From Isoetes taiwanensis (Eukaryota > Streptophyta > Lycopodiopsida > Isoetales > Isoetaceae): a stretch of DNA of 64,000 nucleotides. The translations under genes and the position numbers were made by a program. Shown one piece after another: positions 46,170 to 56,311 of the stretch. The first letter of the stretch is position 1, and every line of letters begins with the position of its first letter. The notes below the pieces were generated by a model, which ran no database searches, had not been told where the DNA came from, and was given only the letters and a program-made list of their open reading frames with translations. The DNA is taken from positions 1 through 64,000 of the forward strand of contig JAJEKV010000844.1 in assembly GCA_021234155.1 (NCBI GenBank), read 5' to 3'.

Positions 46170-47575
46170 TAAATATATACGACAAGTATGTGGCCTTTTA
46201 CCATACATTACATTCAAAATTACGTAAAAAACCGGTTTTCTAGTGGAAAATAGTATATGAATGTAGAACTAATGTATGACACCCTAGCATGCTTTTACCC
46301 TACTACCATAGTTTTTCTCTCGAAAACCTTTTGACGCAGGTCTTTTTAACTGGGGCAATAATAAGTCAGTTGCGCTCTGTTTTTTAGGTCCCATAGGCCG
46401 ATTGGTCTTCGTAGACGATAAAAGCCTATTCTATTATATTCGGTTCCTTGTTTCTAATGGACTACTACGTGTAGGTTATCTTGGAAAGGCACAAGAACAA
46501 TACAAAGTCTACTCGACAGAGCAAGGCATGTAGCTCCACTCCACAAACACACAAGGAAGGATGTCGATCGCCCACAGACCCACGAAAGACACATGAACTA
46601 CAAGCTCAAATGGACCATGCTCGTCGAGCTGATGAGCAACATTGACCTCTATAACGGCCTCGTCAATGCCGTCGACAACATCTTAGAGCAAAGACAAAAA
46701 GTCCAATTAGAATTGTTCAATTACTATAAAGTGTACTCTCTCTTCAGCGTATGGATTAACCTTCATAACTTGTGAGTCCAGAGGCTTCTAGACTATGAAA
46801 ACAGATCCCTATGTTTGTACGATTTAAAAGGCTCGATATAAACAAAAAAAAAACCAACATAAAATGACATGACAAAATAAAAACCATGCAAACACTCTCT
46901 CGGGGCACCAAAGGGCAATTCTTCGTGAACCCCACCTTTTCTGCTTTAAGGTTTTTAAAATTAAGGGTGAGATTTCAGACAATGGAAGGCAATTAACTTA
47001 AACTTTGCCATTAATGTTAGAACTTCCAACTCCTAGCCCTCATCTCTCGGTAGTTAGAGCATCAATAGCCCTCGTCTCTCGGTAGTTAGAGCATCATTTT
47101 TGGCAATTATACACTAAACCGAGCCTAATGCCCAACTGTCACTAATGGAATCTGAGCTCCTTTCGCATTTTGCAAGATGGCTCTTCCTGATTTGTGGATG
47201 TAAACTGCCACACCAAGAACTTCCGTAGTAGAATCTCCCCCTAAGTTATTCCAAAAAAAATATATGTAGCTTTACTCTATTTTATGTAGTGCTTCAAGAT
47301 GCTTAGGCATCCACACAAAATAAATGCTTAGGCCTCCACACAAAACAAAAGTGATGAAATGTCCGTACCCAAGTAAATACCAAATGTCGTCTACCAATTG
47401 CTATAAACTGATATAGCATATTACACAATTTTATCATAGTACACAATTGGATCAAGCGCGAGAACGTCAAGCTCACATTTTCTAACTAAGCAATTATGAT
47501 GGAGATGCCTGCTACAAGCCATATAGCACCCCATATAATACCCCACACGGGGACATCGAAAATCCCGGGACAGTT
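46170..47575. other. spacer with short duplications
   Basis: No gene recognised. The phrase ctctcggtagttagagcatc occurs at 47,043 and 47,075 (period about 32). atgcttaggc(a/c)tccacacaaaa occurs at 47,299 and 47,323. Confidence 0.5.
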
Positions 47576-47583
47576 TCGTTTTA

Positions 47584-47670
47584 CAGCCCCCCCTCCTAAC
47601 GTGGCATAGATCCACACCATACAATCTGAAAATCAAGGGCCCAGATGCATGCCACGTCAGAGGGGGGCTG
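47584..47670. mobile_element. 87-bp foldback (MITE-like) element
   Basis: The left end cagccccccctcctaacgtg and the reverse complement of the right end (cagcccccctctgacgtggc) match, with ggcat continuing on both sides. The similarity goes on outward for about 20 bases (agtttcg-ttttacag against agttttcggtttgcag), so the true inverted repeat is about 40 bp. The element lies just past the 3' end of the serine-rich gene. A truncated relative is at 23,795. Confidence 0.78.
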
Positions 47671-47713
47671 CAAACCGAAAACTAGCCGAAAATCCGAATA
47701 TACCAAACTTACA

Positions 47714-48265
47714 TTATTTATCCACAGTCATAAGGCCTTGCTCGAGGGCAGTGACCATGTGCCTGAGCCTACTCGGCTTGGCTTCCGGACTATGTTTCAG
47801 ACCGGACTCTGAAGATGGCCTCGAAAGACTAAGTTCAGAAGATGACCTTGACATGCCACCATATCTTGCACTGCCAGTTTTTGGAATAGGAGAGTAAATA
47901 CCGCCATTCTTTGGGCTGCTGCTTTCTTCACCATTGTGTGATGTAGGAGATTTTCTTGGACTAGTTGAAAATGTAGTGCTTTCTTCACCTCCACAAGATC
48001 TTCTTGAACTTGTGTTGTTTTGTTCGCCTCGCTCTAGCATTGGCATGCTCATACTATGAGAGAGATGCCTTTCATTGCTCTCATTTTGCTCTCTAGATGT
48101 TGGATTGGTTCTATGCAGACGACACCGAAAAGAACCAGCATGATTTGTAGGAGAACATAAACATGACAACTTCATGCTTGATGTAGATCCCATGTATGAC
48201 GATGTGCAACTTGGAAAGCCGCTTTCTTTCTTTGCCATCTTTGCTGGTATGCTTGAGAGGCGCAT
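47714..48265 (-). CDS. serine-rich plant protein, 183 residues
   Basis: Best intact host gene of the window. The protein starts MRLSSIPAKMAKKESGFPSC, then has a serine-rich stretch and the block LSCLCSPTNHAGSFRCRLHR, which defines a plant-specific serine-rich family of unknown biochemical role. A long S/E/N-rich, probably disordered middle (SSPRKSPT, SSSELSLSRPSSES) follows, and a conserved end KPSRLRHMVTALEQGL, TAA at 47,714. I chose ATG 48,265 because it is the first in the spliced frame: upstream in exon 2 an in-frame TAA precedes it without an ATG. An alternative start is nine codons in (MAKKES). No signal peptide or membrane segment. Small foldback elements lie on both sides of the gene. 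Confidence 0.85.
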   Translation of the reverse strand: MRLSSIPAKMAKKESGFPSCTSSYMGSTSSMKLSCLCSPTNHAGSFRCRLHRTNPTSREQNESNERHLSHSMSMPMLERGEQNNTSSRRSCGGEESTTFSTSPRKSPTSHNGEESSSPKNGGIYSPIPKTGSARYGGMSRSSSELSLSRPSSESGLKHSPEAKPSRLRHMVTALEQGLMTVDK

Positions 48266-48960
48266 GTCCGCCTGGCTTACAGGATCTAAAAAGACCAGAG
48301 TTCTTGCAATATGATGTCCCTGACACCTGAAACATGTCGCAAATCTTAGCAAAATGATAGGCTGATGCTAATAAACTAGAATTTTTCATGTTTTAGATAT
48401 GCATACCTTGGAAGCTTGAAATCACTCTCCTTCACAATGCCTTGAAATGAGCTTTTATGTTTTTATCTTTTCAATGCTGTGAGACAATCAAACCGCTGAG
48501 TAAAAACTCAAAGCTAGTATATGTTGCCGTAAGAATCTTCAAGAATAAAACAATACATTACACAATAACCAGGCAATGAATGAATAACAGTCGATTTCTA
48601 GACTAAGAAGCTGTTAAAACATGCAGAATCGTCACGAGACAGAAAAACGGAACAAAGACAGCCAGGAATAAGCAAAAGCAAGAAACAGAGACAGAAAATA
48701 TCCAAGGATAAGGCTGTGTGGAAAGAAAGAAAGAAAGCAGCTGGCGAAATGCATGGCAGAGCTTTAAAAAAAAACAAAAAGGGAGCTTACCTAAGTAGAG
48801 AAAGGAGGCGCCGGAGGAGGGAGATCTGTTGCCGGAGCGGAGAAAAAAGCAGAAGAAGAGGGCAAGAAAGGAAGGGCTATCGTGTCGCGCTTTGTTTGCT
48901 GGGCTGCTTGCCACCCCAATTTGAGGAGCGGAAGTTTTTTTTTTTGTTTCCACGTGTTTA
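48266..48960 (-). other. 5' untranslated exons and introns of the serine-rich gene
   Basis: Minus strand. Exon 1 runs from about 48,950 to 48,794 (pyrimidine-rich leader), donor CTTAG|GTAAGC. Intron 1 ends at acceptor TCTCACAG|CATTG. Exon 2 is 48,476-48,407 with donor CCAAG|GTATGC. Intron 2 (48,406-48,327, 80 bp) ends at TGTTTCAG|GTGTC. Exon 3, from 48,326, holds the rest of the leader and the whole coding region. All boundaries are GT-AG and the lengths are ordinary for plants. Leader introns are common in expressed plant genes. Confidence 0.65.
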
Positions 48961-49033
48961 GGTTAGGTGTGTAAGGTGGAGCATCTTCTTATCCACATGC
49001 ATTAACAACCACGCCACCGCCGCAAATTATAAA
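48951..49033 (-). promoter_or_regulatory. probable core promoter of the serine-rich gene with G-box
   Basis: A TATA-like ttttataatttg stands at about 49,022-49,033 on the minus strand. A perfect G-box CACGTG at 48,951-48,956 lies about 65-75 bases downstream of it, near the likely transcription start. G-boxes bind bZIP/bHLH factors in light or abscisic acid responses. Whether this one acts is unknown. Confidence 0.4.
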
Positions 49034-49054
49034 ACCTTTCCTATTAATGCCAAC

Positions 49055-49495
49055 ACATCTTGGATTAACGTTTTGCCATTCAGGCAAAATTTACGTATGG
49101 GGAAGGGCTGGGGACCCCTTCCGCTAGGGATGGGGAGCCTCAAGGACGGGCGATACCGGGTCGAAGTCCCCCGCCTACCGCGAAGGGGGACCGATGAGCT
49201 TCCCCGCCACAACATGGAAGATGGGAGCCGCTTTTTCGCATTTTTGTTCTCGATTGCACCGGCTTGATCTTGATCTTCACCGGCCGAATGGAATGGCGTT
49301 CTCTTTCCATTCCGGAGTGTAGGGGATCGCCACATGGCAGCATCTGCCGTGCTGATTCCTACGACCCATCTTCCATGTTGTATGGAAGAATGTTTGTTTT
49401 GCCCGCATTCCGGCATGGAAAAATGCCGACGCCTGCAATGCAGAGGAGATTTTGACATGCCTAATCCGGCAAAACATTCTTGAAACGTGATAGCA
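49055..49495. repeat. imperfect foldback unit upstream of the serine-rich gene
   Basis: Outer arms share gttttgcc...t(c/t)aggca (49,070-49,085 against about 49,480-49,458 inverted). An inner perfect 16-bp pair caacatggaagatggg stands at 49,210-49,225 and inverted at 49,366-49,381. A centre pair ggaatgg...ccattcc stands at 49,289-49,314. Nested inverted repeats of this kind suggest a decayed MITE of about 440 bp. GC-richer than its flanks. Confidence 0.55.
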
Positions 49496-49499
49496 ACTT

Positions 49500-50150
49500 A
49501 GGTTGCATTTCGGGCGCAAGAATTCCGAATCAAAGGTAAAACAGGTAAAAGCTTCGTAATCACTGTAAAAAAATATCTAATGAGGGGTAAAAGGGCCGAA
49601 TGTCGTGAAAATGCTCTAGAATGAGATGTAAATCAGCCGTAATGTGATGTAAATCCTTGGCGCCGAGCCCCATTTGTTTGAGCCGCCATTTTGCACCGCC
49701 GCTGGAGCCGGGAGGAATTCGTGAAGAGAAACTATGGCACGTATGCCAGATGATTGGCGATAGGGCGTATCGTAATCTAAGTTGCTATTACGCTTGTTAA
49801 GTAAGATCCTTAGAGGTGTTTGGAATGTATTCAGAATTTTTTAGTGCATTAAAAGCATAATTTCATTAATTGTGGACTTTGGTCGAGTCCATATGACTCC
49901 CAAATGGTTAGATTTTTTTTTAGAATATAAGGGTTTTATTTAGTAGAATGATGCAAAATTTCAAATGTGTGGGTAGGTGGAGATGGCGGGGCCTTGTATC
50001 TATTAAGCCAATAAAAGTGCCAACCGAAGTTTGTGTCTCGCAAGCCTTCTCTCAGATGTGGTCTCGGGCACGCAGAAATGCAGATTCGCAAATCAAGATA
50101 GTGTAGATTCATAGTCTTGCGGTAAAAATGGTCCCAACCAGCGCAACATG
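49500..50150. other. spacer, no recognisable gene
   Basis: No family seen. The phrase gatgtaaatc(a/c) recurs at 49,625-49,655. Confidence 0.4.
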
Positions 50151-50158
50151 GATTCACA

Positions 50159-50497
50159 ATGAGCCAGCAAAATGCACCAGCCAATATTAGCTCATGCGAA
50201 CCGCAGGTTGAGGTGCGTAATCCAGATAAACCAAAATGGCACGTAAGAAATGAGAAGCCAACTCGTGAAGCCCTTCGCCGTGGGATAGTTGATGAAGGGG
50301 ATGGCGATGAGCCGGATCACCTCGCCGGTAGAGCCTCGGAAAGGTCGCTGATTTCCTTGAAACGCCATATTTACAGGCGTAAGCTCAAAAAGGTTGCTGA
50401 AAATGGAGGATGTTTGGTCGCACAACACTTTAGATCGTTGTTTAAGAAGCTTTTACAAGAAGGAAAAGAGGCAGCCGCGGTGGCTTTGGTAATCTAA
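50159..50497 (+). CDS. hypothetical 112-residue basic protein
   Basis: Uninterrupted frame from MSQQNAPANISSCEPQVEVR to ...GKEAAAVALVI with a basic helical middle (ISLKRHIYRRKLKKVAENGG). No motif I recognise, no partner gene. It lies just outside the palindrome-studded unit that starts near 50.8 kb. Could be chance or part of that unit. Confidence 0.25.
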   Translation: MSQQNAPANISSCEPQVEVRNPDKPKWHVRNEKPTREALRRGIVDEGDGDEPDHLAGRASERSLISLKRHIYRRKLKKVAENGGCLVAQHFRSLFKKLLQEGKEAAAVALVI

Positions 50498-51173
50498 ACT
50501 CATCCTCAAAGACTCCTATCCAATGGGAGAAATTGGATGACGGGCCGGATCTCAGATAGCCAACAAGCCATAACAGTTCCAACCGGGGATCTAATTGCGG
50601 TGGAACTGATATTGGATAAAACGTCCATGTTTAATATTATCTTTTATTATCTATTATCTTTACGTTTCAACTATCTCTTTTCGAGGCATGTTGTTTAGTT
50701 GATATTATTATCTCGTAATCCATCCATGTACTCCATTCCTATATGAATATAATGTTTTTGTCTACATTGAGAACGACCCAATGACGTGCAATTTCAATAG
50801 TAATATCTTGTTTCATCGAGGCCTCTGAGGAAATTGGGCACCGCCCACTTTTCTTCAGAGGAAATTAGGCGCCAGGGTTTCTTGGGAATAGTCTCCCCCT
50901 GTAAACCCGTAGACTTTGCCCTTCGGATGGCTTGAAGGTAGTTTCATGAAGGCTTCGCCAGAAAATTGGGCGCCCACTTTCCTTCTTGCGGGCAAAAGGA
51001 AAACGAAAGCGTGGTCGAGCCAAGATAAGAACTGAAACATAACAACCTGAATCATGCACAACATGCAGTTACATCATCATATCATATAAAGTTATGAAAT
51101 ACATGAGTCATAGATTGTAATTATTGGTGATTCTATTAATCTCAAAAAGCCTCGCCTTCGGAACCCACACAAT

Positions 51174-51533
51174 ATGGATAGTAACATGATACTCGTAGGG
51201 AGTCTTTCTTTTCGACAAGTAGCTATACCATACGACGAGTGGATCGAGAGAGATCCCTTTCAACTCGCGGGCATAAAGATCGTCATAGGTCATAAGGCAA
51301 GTAAGGTGTCAACATGGGGCCTCCGAACATGGCGAGACATGGCTGCCGGAATGTCTTTGTCTTGGTCGAATGCGACTATATTTATAGCCAAAGGAATTAT
51401 TGATGGCTACCGAAAGATTATTGGTTGTATATACGGTGTACATCCAATAATCTTTGGCGCATACAATACCTTCAATAATCATGGTGGGTATAAATATATC
51501 TCAAACCAATTTGACCATCAAATTTGGCCTTAA
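51174..51533 (+). CDS. unrecognised 119-codon open frame in the palindrome unit
   Basis: Reads MDSNMILVGSLSFRQVAIPY ... GYKYISNQFDHQIWP without stops. No motif recognised. Opposite strand to the other remnants of this unit, so it may be chance. Confidence 0.25.
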   Translation: MDSNMILVGSLSFRQVAIPYDEWIERDPFQLAGIKIVIGHKASKVSTWGLRTWRDMAAGMSLSWSNATIFIAKGIIDGYRKIIGCIYGVHPIIFGAYNTFNNHGGYKYISNQFDHQIWP

Positions 51534-51926
51534 ATCCAGCCATGTGGTCTCATTCTCGGTCCTGAACGTGATTCCATCACCGCAAGATGAATCGAGAAAA
51601 CTTCAAAGCGGTCGAGCGTAGAGATACCCATGGAAAACTGGATGACCACGGCTTCTAAATCCCTCGCCATTATCCCCATCCTTCGACGTTATCATCCATC
51701 CGATATGGAATAGAGAGAGCATCAAATGTACATGATAGAGAAGATATTTGGGGTGCACGGTGAAAATGACTCAGAAGAGTCCCCCTAAATGAACGCTTGT
51801 CATCTTGTTGTAATCAGACTGTAATCATCTATGAGATAAAGTATTAGTACAACTTGTCTTCTATATGTGCAACTTGTCCAACATGTCCCGTGAAATTGGG
51901 CGCCCGCCCACTTTGCAACTAGAATG

Positions 51927-51931
51927 GTTCC
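51927..51931. repeat. target site duplication, left copy (GTTCC)
   Basis: Five bases directly before the left LTR, identical to those directly after the right LTR (57,184-57,188). Five bases is the usual length for LTR retrotransposons. Confidence 0.92.
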
Positions 51932-52795
51932 TGATACGCTTTAAGGGGAAAGCTTAAAGACGTAATTACAACAATTGCACAGACAAGATTTAAAGAATAA
52001 CAATCTTTATATATGAACAATGGCGTTGGTTTCCACAACCAAACAACCAATGGATTTGGGCATCCAGTTCTCCACCCAACCGGATCCAAATAGAATCTAA
52101 GGCAATTTCCAAGGGAAGAATGAAAGGAATTGGTCACAGCCTATTATCCCTTCATCTTGTGAGCAATCCGATCTTACAATGGTACTGGGCTTGGATAGGC
52201 TCAACACAGCCTAAAGCAAGAGATGGAGTCAATCACTAGCTTCACAAAGAAGGTCCGCCTAGTATTCCACTCGAGAGATTCTCAACCACTATCGGTTTTC
52301 TTCCGGGTTGGACCCGGTCAGATCTTTGAGGCTTGGATGCATCATGTGGTTCTAATGATGGGTAGCGCTGACCCTAAACCTGACTAACTGTGGAATCGGT
52401 GTCATCGGCTATCAGGAGCCGGATTTTAGCAGCCGGAAGTGAATCGAGATCTCAGCGTGTTCCCTGGAGGCGGGCGTTGTCTCCTTTGTGCAGTTCGAGG
52501 CCTTCATGTCCTTAAGCTGTCTCCCGCTTTTTGCTATTTCCGGTCACATCCCCTGCAGCTTAATTTGCATGAAGTCTATTTCGTATATTTTCCCTTTTCC
52601 TTAAGATAGGATAAGATATTTCCCTTGTCTTTAAATATCTACCTTATCTAATGGTGGCTTAATAATATTGAAATAATATCTTGCCCCATGTTCCTTGGTA
52701 TCTGCCCTTGTAACCATTGTTTTTTTCAAAATACCCCATTGCCTTAGTCTTCTTTTTTTCCACTGGACCACTCCCCCTAGCATGCCCCCATATCA
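51932..52795 (-). repeat. LTR, left copy (3' LTR of the element)
   Basis: 864 bp. The first about 310 bases and the last about 230 bases are almost identical to the right LTR (one or two differences each). The middle (about 52,248-52,560) differs at many places, mostly where the right copy has CAG or CTG. On the minus strand it begins tgatatgggggcatgc. Confidence 0.95.
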
Positions 52796-52812
52796 ATCCA
52801 TCCCTTCTTAAT
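52796..52812 (-). promoter_or_regulatory. polypurine tract of the LTR element
   Basis: On the minus strand aagaagggatggat stands directly before the 3' LTR. This is where plus-strand DNA synthesis would be primed. Confidence 0.65.
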
Positions 52813-52919
52813 GAAGATCGTCCGCGATCTTCCTACGACGCTTTAGTGGGCCCCATCCCTTCTCAAGGCGATTGCACCATACGTCGGAAGGTTCTGCAAT
52901 TAATATGCGTGTACTTCCT

Positions 52920-53045
52920 CAATACAATATGTTCTTGTACCTCCACGGCACATACTATCATTTGTACCTCCGCGGTACTAGTTGATACATTAGTATTTTT
53001 GTCGTACCTCCACGGTACTACTTAGTTACGTACCTCCATGGTACT
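52920..53045. repeat. four copies of gtacctccacggtact
   Basis: Units near 52,937, 52,966, 53,004 and 53,031 with single-base changes (ggcac, cgcgg, catgg), spaced 27-38 bases. The core ccNcgg and ends gtac make each copy a near-palindrome. Lies in the non-coding part between gag and the 3' LTR. Confidence 0.85.
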
Positions 53046-53338
53046 AATGTAATTTTGTTAGGCCTATTGCTCCAATAACAACAATTTCCACCTTTCAGAA
53101 TTACATCTTATGCACCTTGCTTCCATAATAATTTAATTTTTATTCCACATAAAAATCAAATATTACAAGCCAAACCAAATAAAATCAAATCAAATCTTAC
53201 AAATCTTATATTATAATGTTATACCGTAATTCTTGGATTGGATCAAGCCCTAATTTGAATGGCCAAGATCATCTAGGTGCATCCAAAGGCCGCGATTTCT
53301 TGCACAACTTCTTACCACTGTGATTGGTCATGTTTTGA

Positions 53339-55074
53339 TCTCTTATGAGGAAAGGGTAAAGGAAAAGGGGGGGAAAGGGAAACGGAGGAGGAAAGAGAGA
53401 ACGAAGGGGCAAAAGGGGGGGAAAAGGGAGGAGGAAAGAGAGAACGTGAAGGGGCAAAAAGGCGAGGGGAAAAGGGAAAGTGAGAAAGGGAAAAGGGTGG
53501 GGATAAGAGAAGATAAAAATGTATGGGAAAAAGGGAAAATAAAAATCAAAAGGATGGGGGAAGGAACCACGAAAAAGGCATGAGAAAAAGGGAATGGGTA
53601 AAGGAGAAAAGGAAGGAAAATGTCATAGGAAAAGGGAAAGAGTGGGAAAAAGGGTGAAGAATGGGAAAATAAAGAGCATGGAAAAGGAAAAAGGAAAAAG
53701 AGCATTGAAAAGGAGAAAAATGGCATGCAAAGAGAAAAAAGAGAGAAAAAAGGAAAGGGAAAAGGGGCAAGAAAAGGAAAGAGGAAAGGTTGGGAAATGA
53801 GGAAAATGTCAAGGAGAAGAGGGAACAAGAAAAGGATGGGGAGAAGGGAAGGGAAAAAGGGAGAATGAAAGAAGAAAGAAAAAAGGGAGGGGCAAATGAG
53901 GAAATGTAACCCAGGAAAAGGGAAGAGGGAAATGAGAAAAGGGAAGGGGGAAAGGGCACGAGAAAAAATGGGAAGAGGAAAAGGGTGAATTAAGGAAAAA
54001 AATAAAGTGAAAAATAGACATGGAAAAGGAAAGGGGGAAGGGGGAAAGGGTGGGGAAAAAGAGGAAAACGGAAAGGAAAAAGTCCATTGGGAAAAGGGAA
54101 AAGCAAAAAGGCTGAGAAAAAGAAAAGAGAGAAATGGTCAGAAAAGGAGGAAAAGGGAAGGGGAAAAGGGGAACAGGAGAAGGGTGAGGAGCAAGGAATT
54201 GAAAAAGAGGAAGAGGAAGGGGAAAAGAGCCGCGAAAAAAAGGAAGAGGTAAAGGGTGAGGAAAGGGAAAAAAGAGCATGGGAAAAAGGGAAAAAAAAAA
54301 GAAAAAAAAAAAGAGGAAAAGGGAGAGAGGGCGAGGAAATGAGGAAAAGGGCACATACAAAATGTGAAGAAAAGGAATGGAAAGAGGCATAGTGAAAGAG
54401 AAATGAAAAAGAAGAGGGGAAAAGCACAAGAGTGGTGAAATAATAAAGGAAGGGAAAGGAAAAGAAAAGGAAGGCGGAAAGGGGGGGAAGGAAGGAAAGT
54501 GGGCAAGAGGAAAAAGGGGAGAGGGAAATGGGAAAAGAGAAGCAGAAAAGGTAAAGAGGAAGAGGATGGGAAAAGGAAGAAAATGGGCTTATGAAAAAGG
54601 TGGGGAAAAGAGAACTAAAAAGGGCATGGAAAAACGGAAAGGAAAGTGAAAAGGAAAAAGAAAATGAAGGGGAAAAGGAAAGGAAAATGGGAAGGACAAG
54701 CAAAAGATGAAAAGGGAAGGGAAAAAAGTTCGTCAGAAAAAAAAAGGGAAGGGAAATGAGAAAAGGAAAAGGAAGGAAGAGAAGAGGGTAAAAAGGAAAA
54801 GAGAGACGGAAAAGGAAGATGTATAGGAAAATGAGAAAAAAAGGAAAAGGAAAAAGGAAGTATGTAGGAATGAGGAAAAAGGGAAAATGCGTAGATAAAG
54901 CAAAAAGGCAAAGGGAAGAGGAAGGGTGTCGAATACAGAAAAACCTCTTAAAGCTCAGCAATGCTAGGCTTGGTTTCTATTACATTAGATTTATGAAAAA
55001 GAGTCTGAGTTGAATAGGTTTTAATCCAAAAAGATTCCCAACTTATGCCCAGCAACACTGGGCACCATTACTAG
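53339..55074 (+). mobile_element. Helitron carrying a purine-strand satellite
   Basis: The 3' end is clear: hairpin tgcccag-caaca-ctgggca (55,046-55,064), spacer ccatta, CTAG (55,071-55,074) followed by T. It is the same family as the end at 34,434. The 5' end is proposed at TCTCTTATGAGG (53,339), preceded by A, which would restore an A|T insertion site. This start is inference. The body has no coding sequence and is almost entirely the purine-rich block. It sits inside the internal region of the LTR element, so it inserted later or was amplified with it. Confidence 0.62.
53348..54930. repeat. 1.6-kb homopurine/homopyrimidine tract with degenerate repeat
   Basis: The plus strand is almost only A and G. 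In 54,121-54,180, for example, I count four pyrimidines in 60. Dominant words are gggaaaag, aggaaaa and ggaagagg. A marker word (g/a)gcatg(g)aaaaag recurs at about 53,577, 53,677, 53,701, 53,722, 53,955, 54,017, 54,277, 54,387 and 54,625, so the block is a decayed tandem repeat. A 50-bp unit with gaggaaagagagaacg is duplicated at 53,386-53,470. Long open frames on either strand here are composition artefacts. Confidence 0.95.
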
Positions 55075-55108
55075 TCTTATCCTAAAGAAATGTAATTTTT
55101 TATGATTT

Positions 55109-56222
55109 TTACCCCATAGTTCCAATTTGGAGCCACTTCCTTTCTTTGGCTATAGCCTTTGCCCGTTCCTCACATTTCTTCCAATCTTCAGCAGCTTTAG
55201 AGGTCCCTGGTACATCCTCCACGGGCTTGGGACCTTCAATAGCATGCATTTCTACAACCACGGGCTTGGGACCTTCAATAGCATGTATTGGTACAACCTT
55301 TTGAGGTTTAGATGGTTCCACTTTTGTGATTCCCCCTTCCCCAAACGGGCAATCCCTTAGGAAATGCTTTCCTCCGCATCTAAAGCATCCACCTTTTGGT
55401 TCCTTGATTCGGAACCATTACCATTGCCATTATTTCTCTTCCTCTTAGAGCTCTTGGAATATTCCTTACTTCCATTTTTCTCTTTGCCACTCTTTTTGCC
55501 CTCTTGGTCTGAAGTTTCCTCATCCCAGATATCAAACTTCCTAGACTTTGGATCTAGTTTCCGCTCCACTGCGGATGCTAGTTTTATGGCTTCATTTAAA
55601 TCTTTTGGGAAAAATATTTCCATTTCCGTGTAAATATCATCCCTACATCCACTGACATATTTCCTTAGAAGCTCTTTCCCATCCAAATTTCTTATTAGTG
55701 CCGCTAAATGAGTGAATTTGGAAGTATAGGACTGAATATTCTCAGTTTCCCCCTGTTTCAAACGATCCCATTCCCTGCGTAACTCACTATGATAGTTAGA
55801 GGGTAAATAGTGTGCCTCAAAAGCCGTTTTGAAACTTTCCCAATTAATGATCCTGGGATCACATTCTCGTCTGCCTTGCCACCATGCTTGAGCTCGATCT
55901 TTCAAATAAGTGTCCATGGCTTGCGGCCTTTCCACATCATTTGCACGACTCGTTCAAAGAACTTTTCCCATTGGCTGATAAAGCTAACAACCTTGGATAA
56001 AGCTTTGTCTTTCCCCTTTGAAAGACATACATATCCGCTTTAACCATTTTTCGGCTTAGGTGGCGGTGGAGGATTTACTGGAGGAGGACCATTAGGCAAA
56101 GGAGGTTGCTGATAAATATCAGGAAGGAAGCGGTATAGAATAGCCAACAGTTCCACTTGCCGGTCATACTCTTGCTGACTGCTAGGCATAGGTAATGCTG
56201 ACTGAGATGCAATGTAACCCAA
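55109..56222 (-). pseudogene. gag of the LTR element, frameshifted
   Basis: Minus strand. The N-terminal piece from 56,222 (MGYIASQSALPMPSSQQEYD, then a proline-rich run) is broken near 56,040. The capsid domain (55,935-55,395) has DRAQAWWQGRRECDPRIINW then FEAHYLPSNYHSELRREWDR and SYTSKFTHLAALI, typical retrotrans_gag. After a one-base shift in an A run near 55,395 a knuckle CFRCGGKHFLRDC follows (C-x2-C-x4-H-x4-C), then a tail with H-A-I-E-G-P-K-P-V twice in tandem, stop at 55,109. No protease follows. Gag would form particles around the element RNA. A single knuckle and absence of pol fit a TR-GAG element. Confidence 0.9.
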
Positions 56223-56295
56223 AGATAGACAAGGCTTAGCGACTTCAAGGCTTCAAGAATATTGAAGCGTTAAATATTGATCGATCGAGGATCAA

Positions 56296-56309
56296 CCCGC
56301 TCGATACCA
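56296..56309 (-). promoter_or_regulatory. primer binding site, initiator methionine tRNA type
   Basis: On the minus strand, two bases after the LTR: TGGTATCGAGCGGG. The usual site is TGGTATCAGAGC; here one base (the A of CAG) is missing. Position directly after the LTR end supports the call. Confidence 0.8.
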
Positions 56310-56311
56310 CT

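Noticed and set aside
53343-54961. Long open frames (up to 323 codons, F/P/S/L-rich) on the minus strand across the purine tract
   Set aside because: They arise because a pyrimidine-only strand has few stop codons. Frames are open in several phases at once and consist of simple words.
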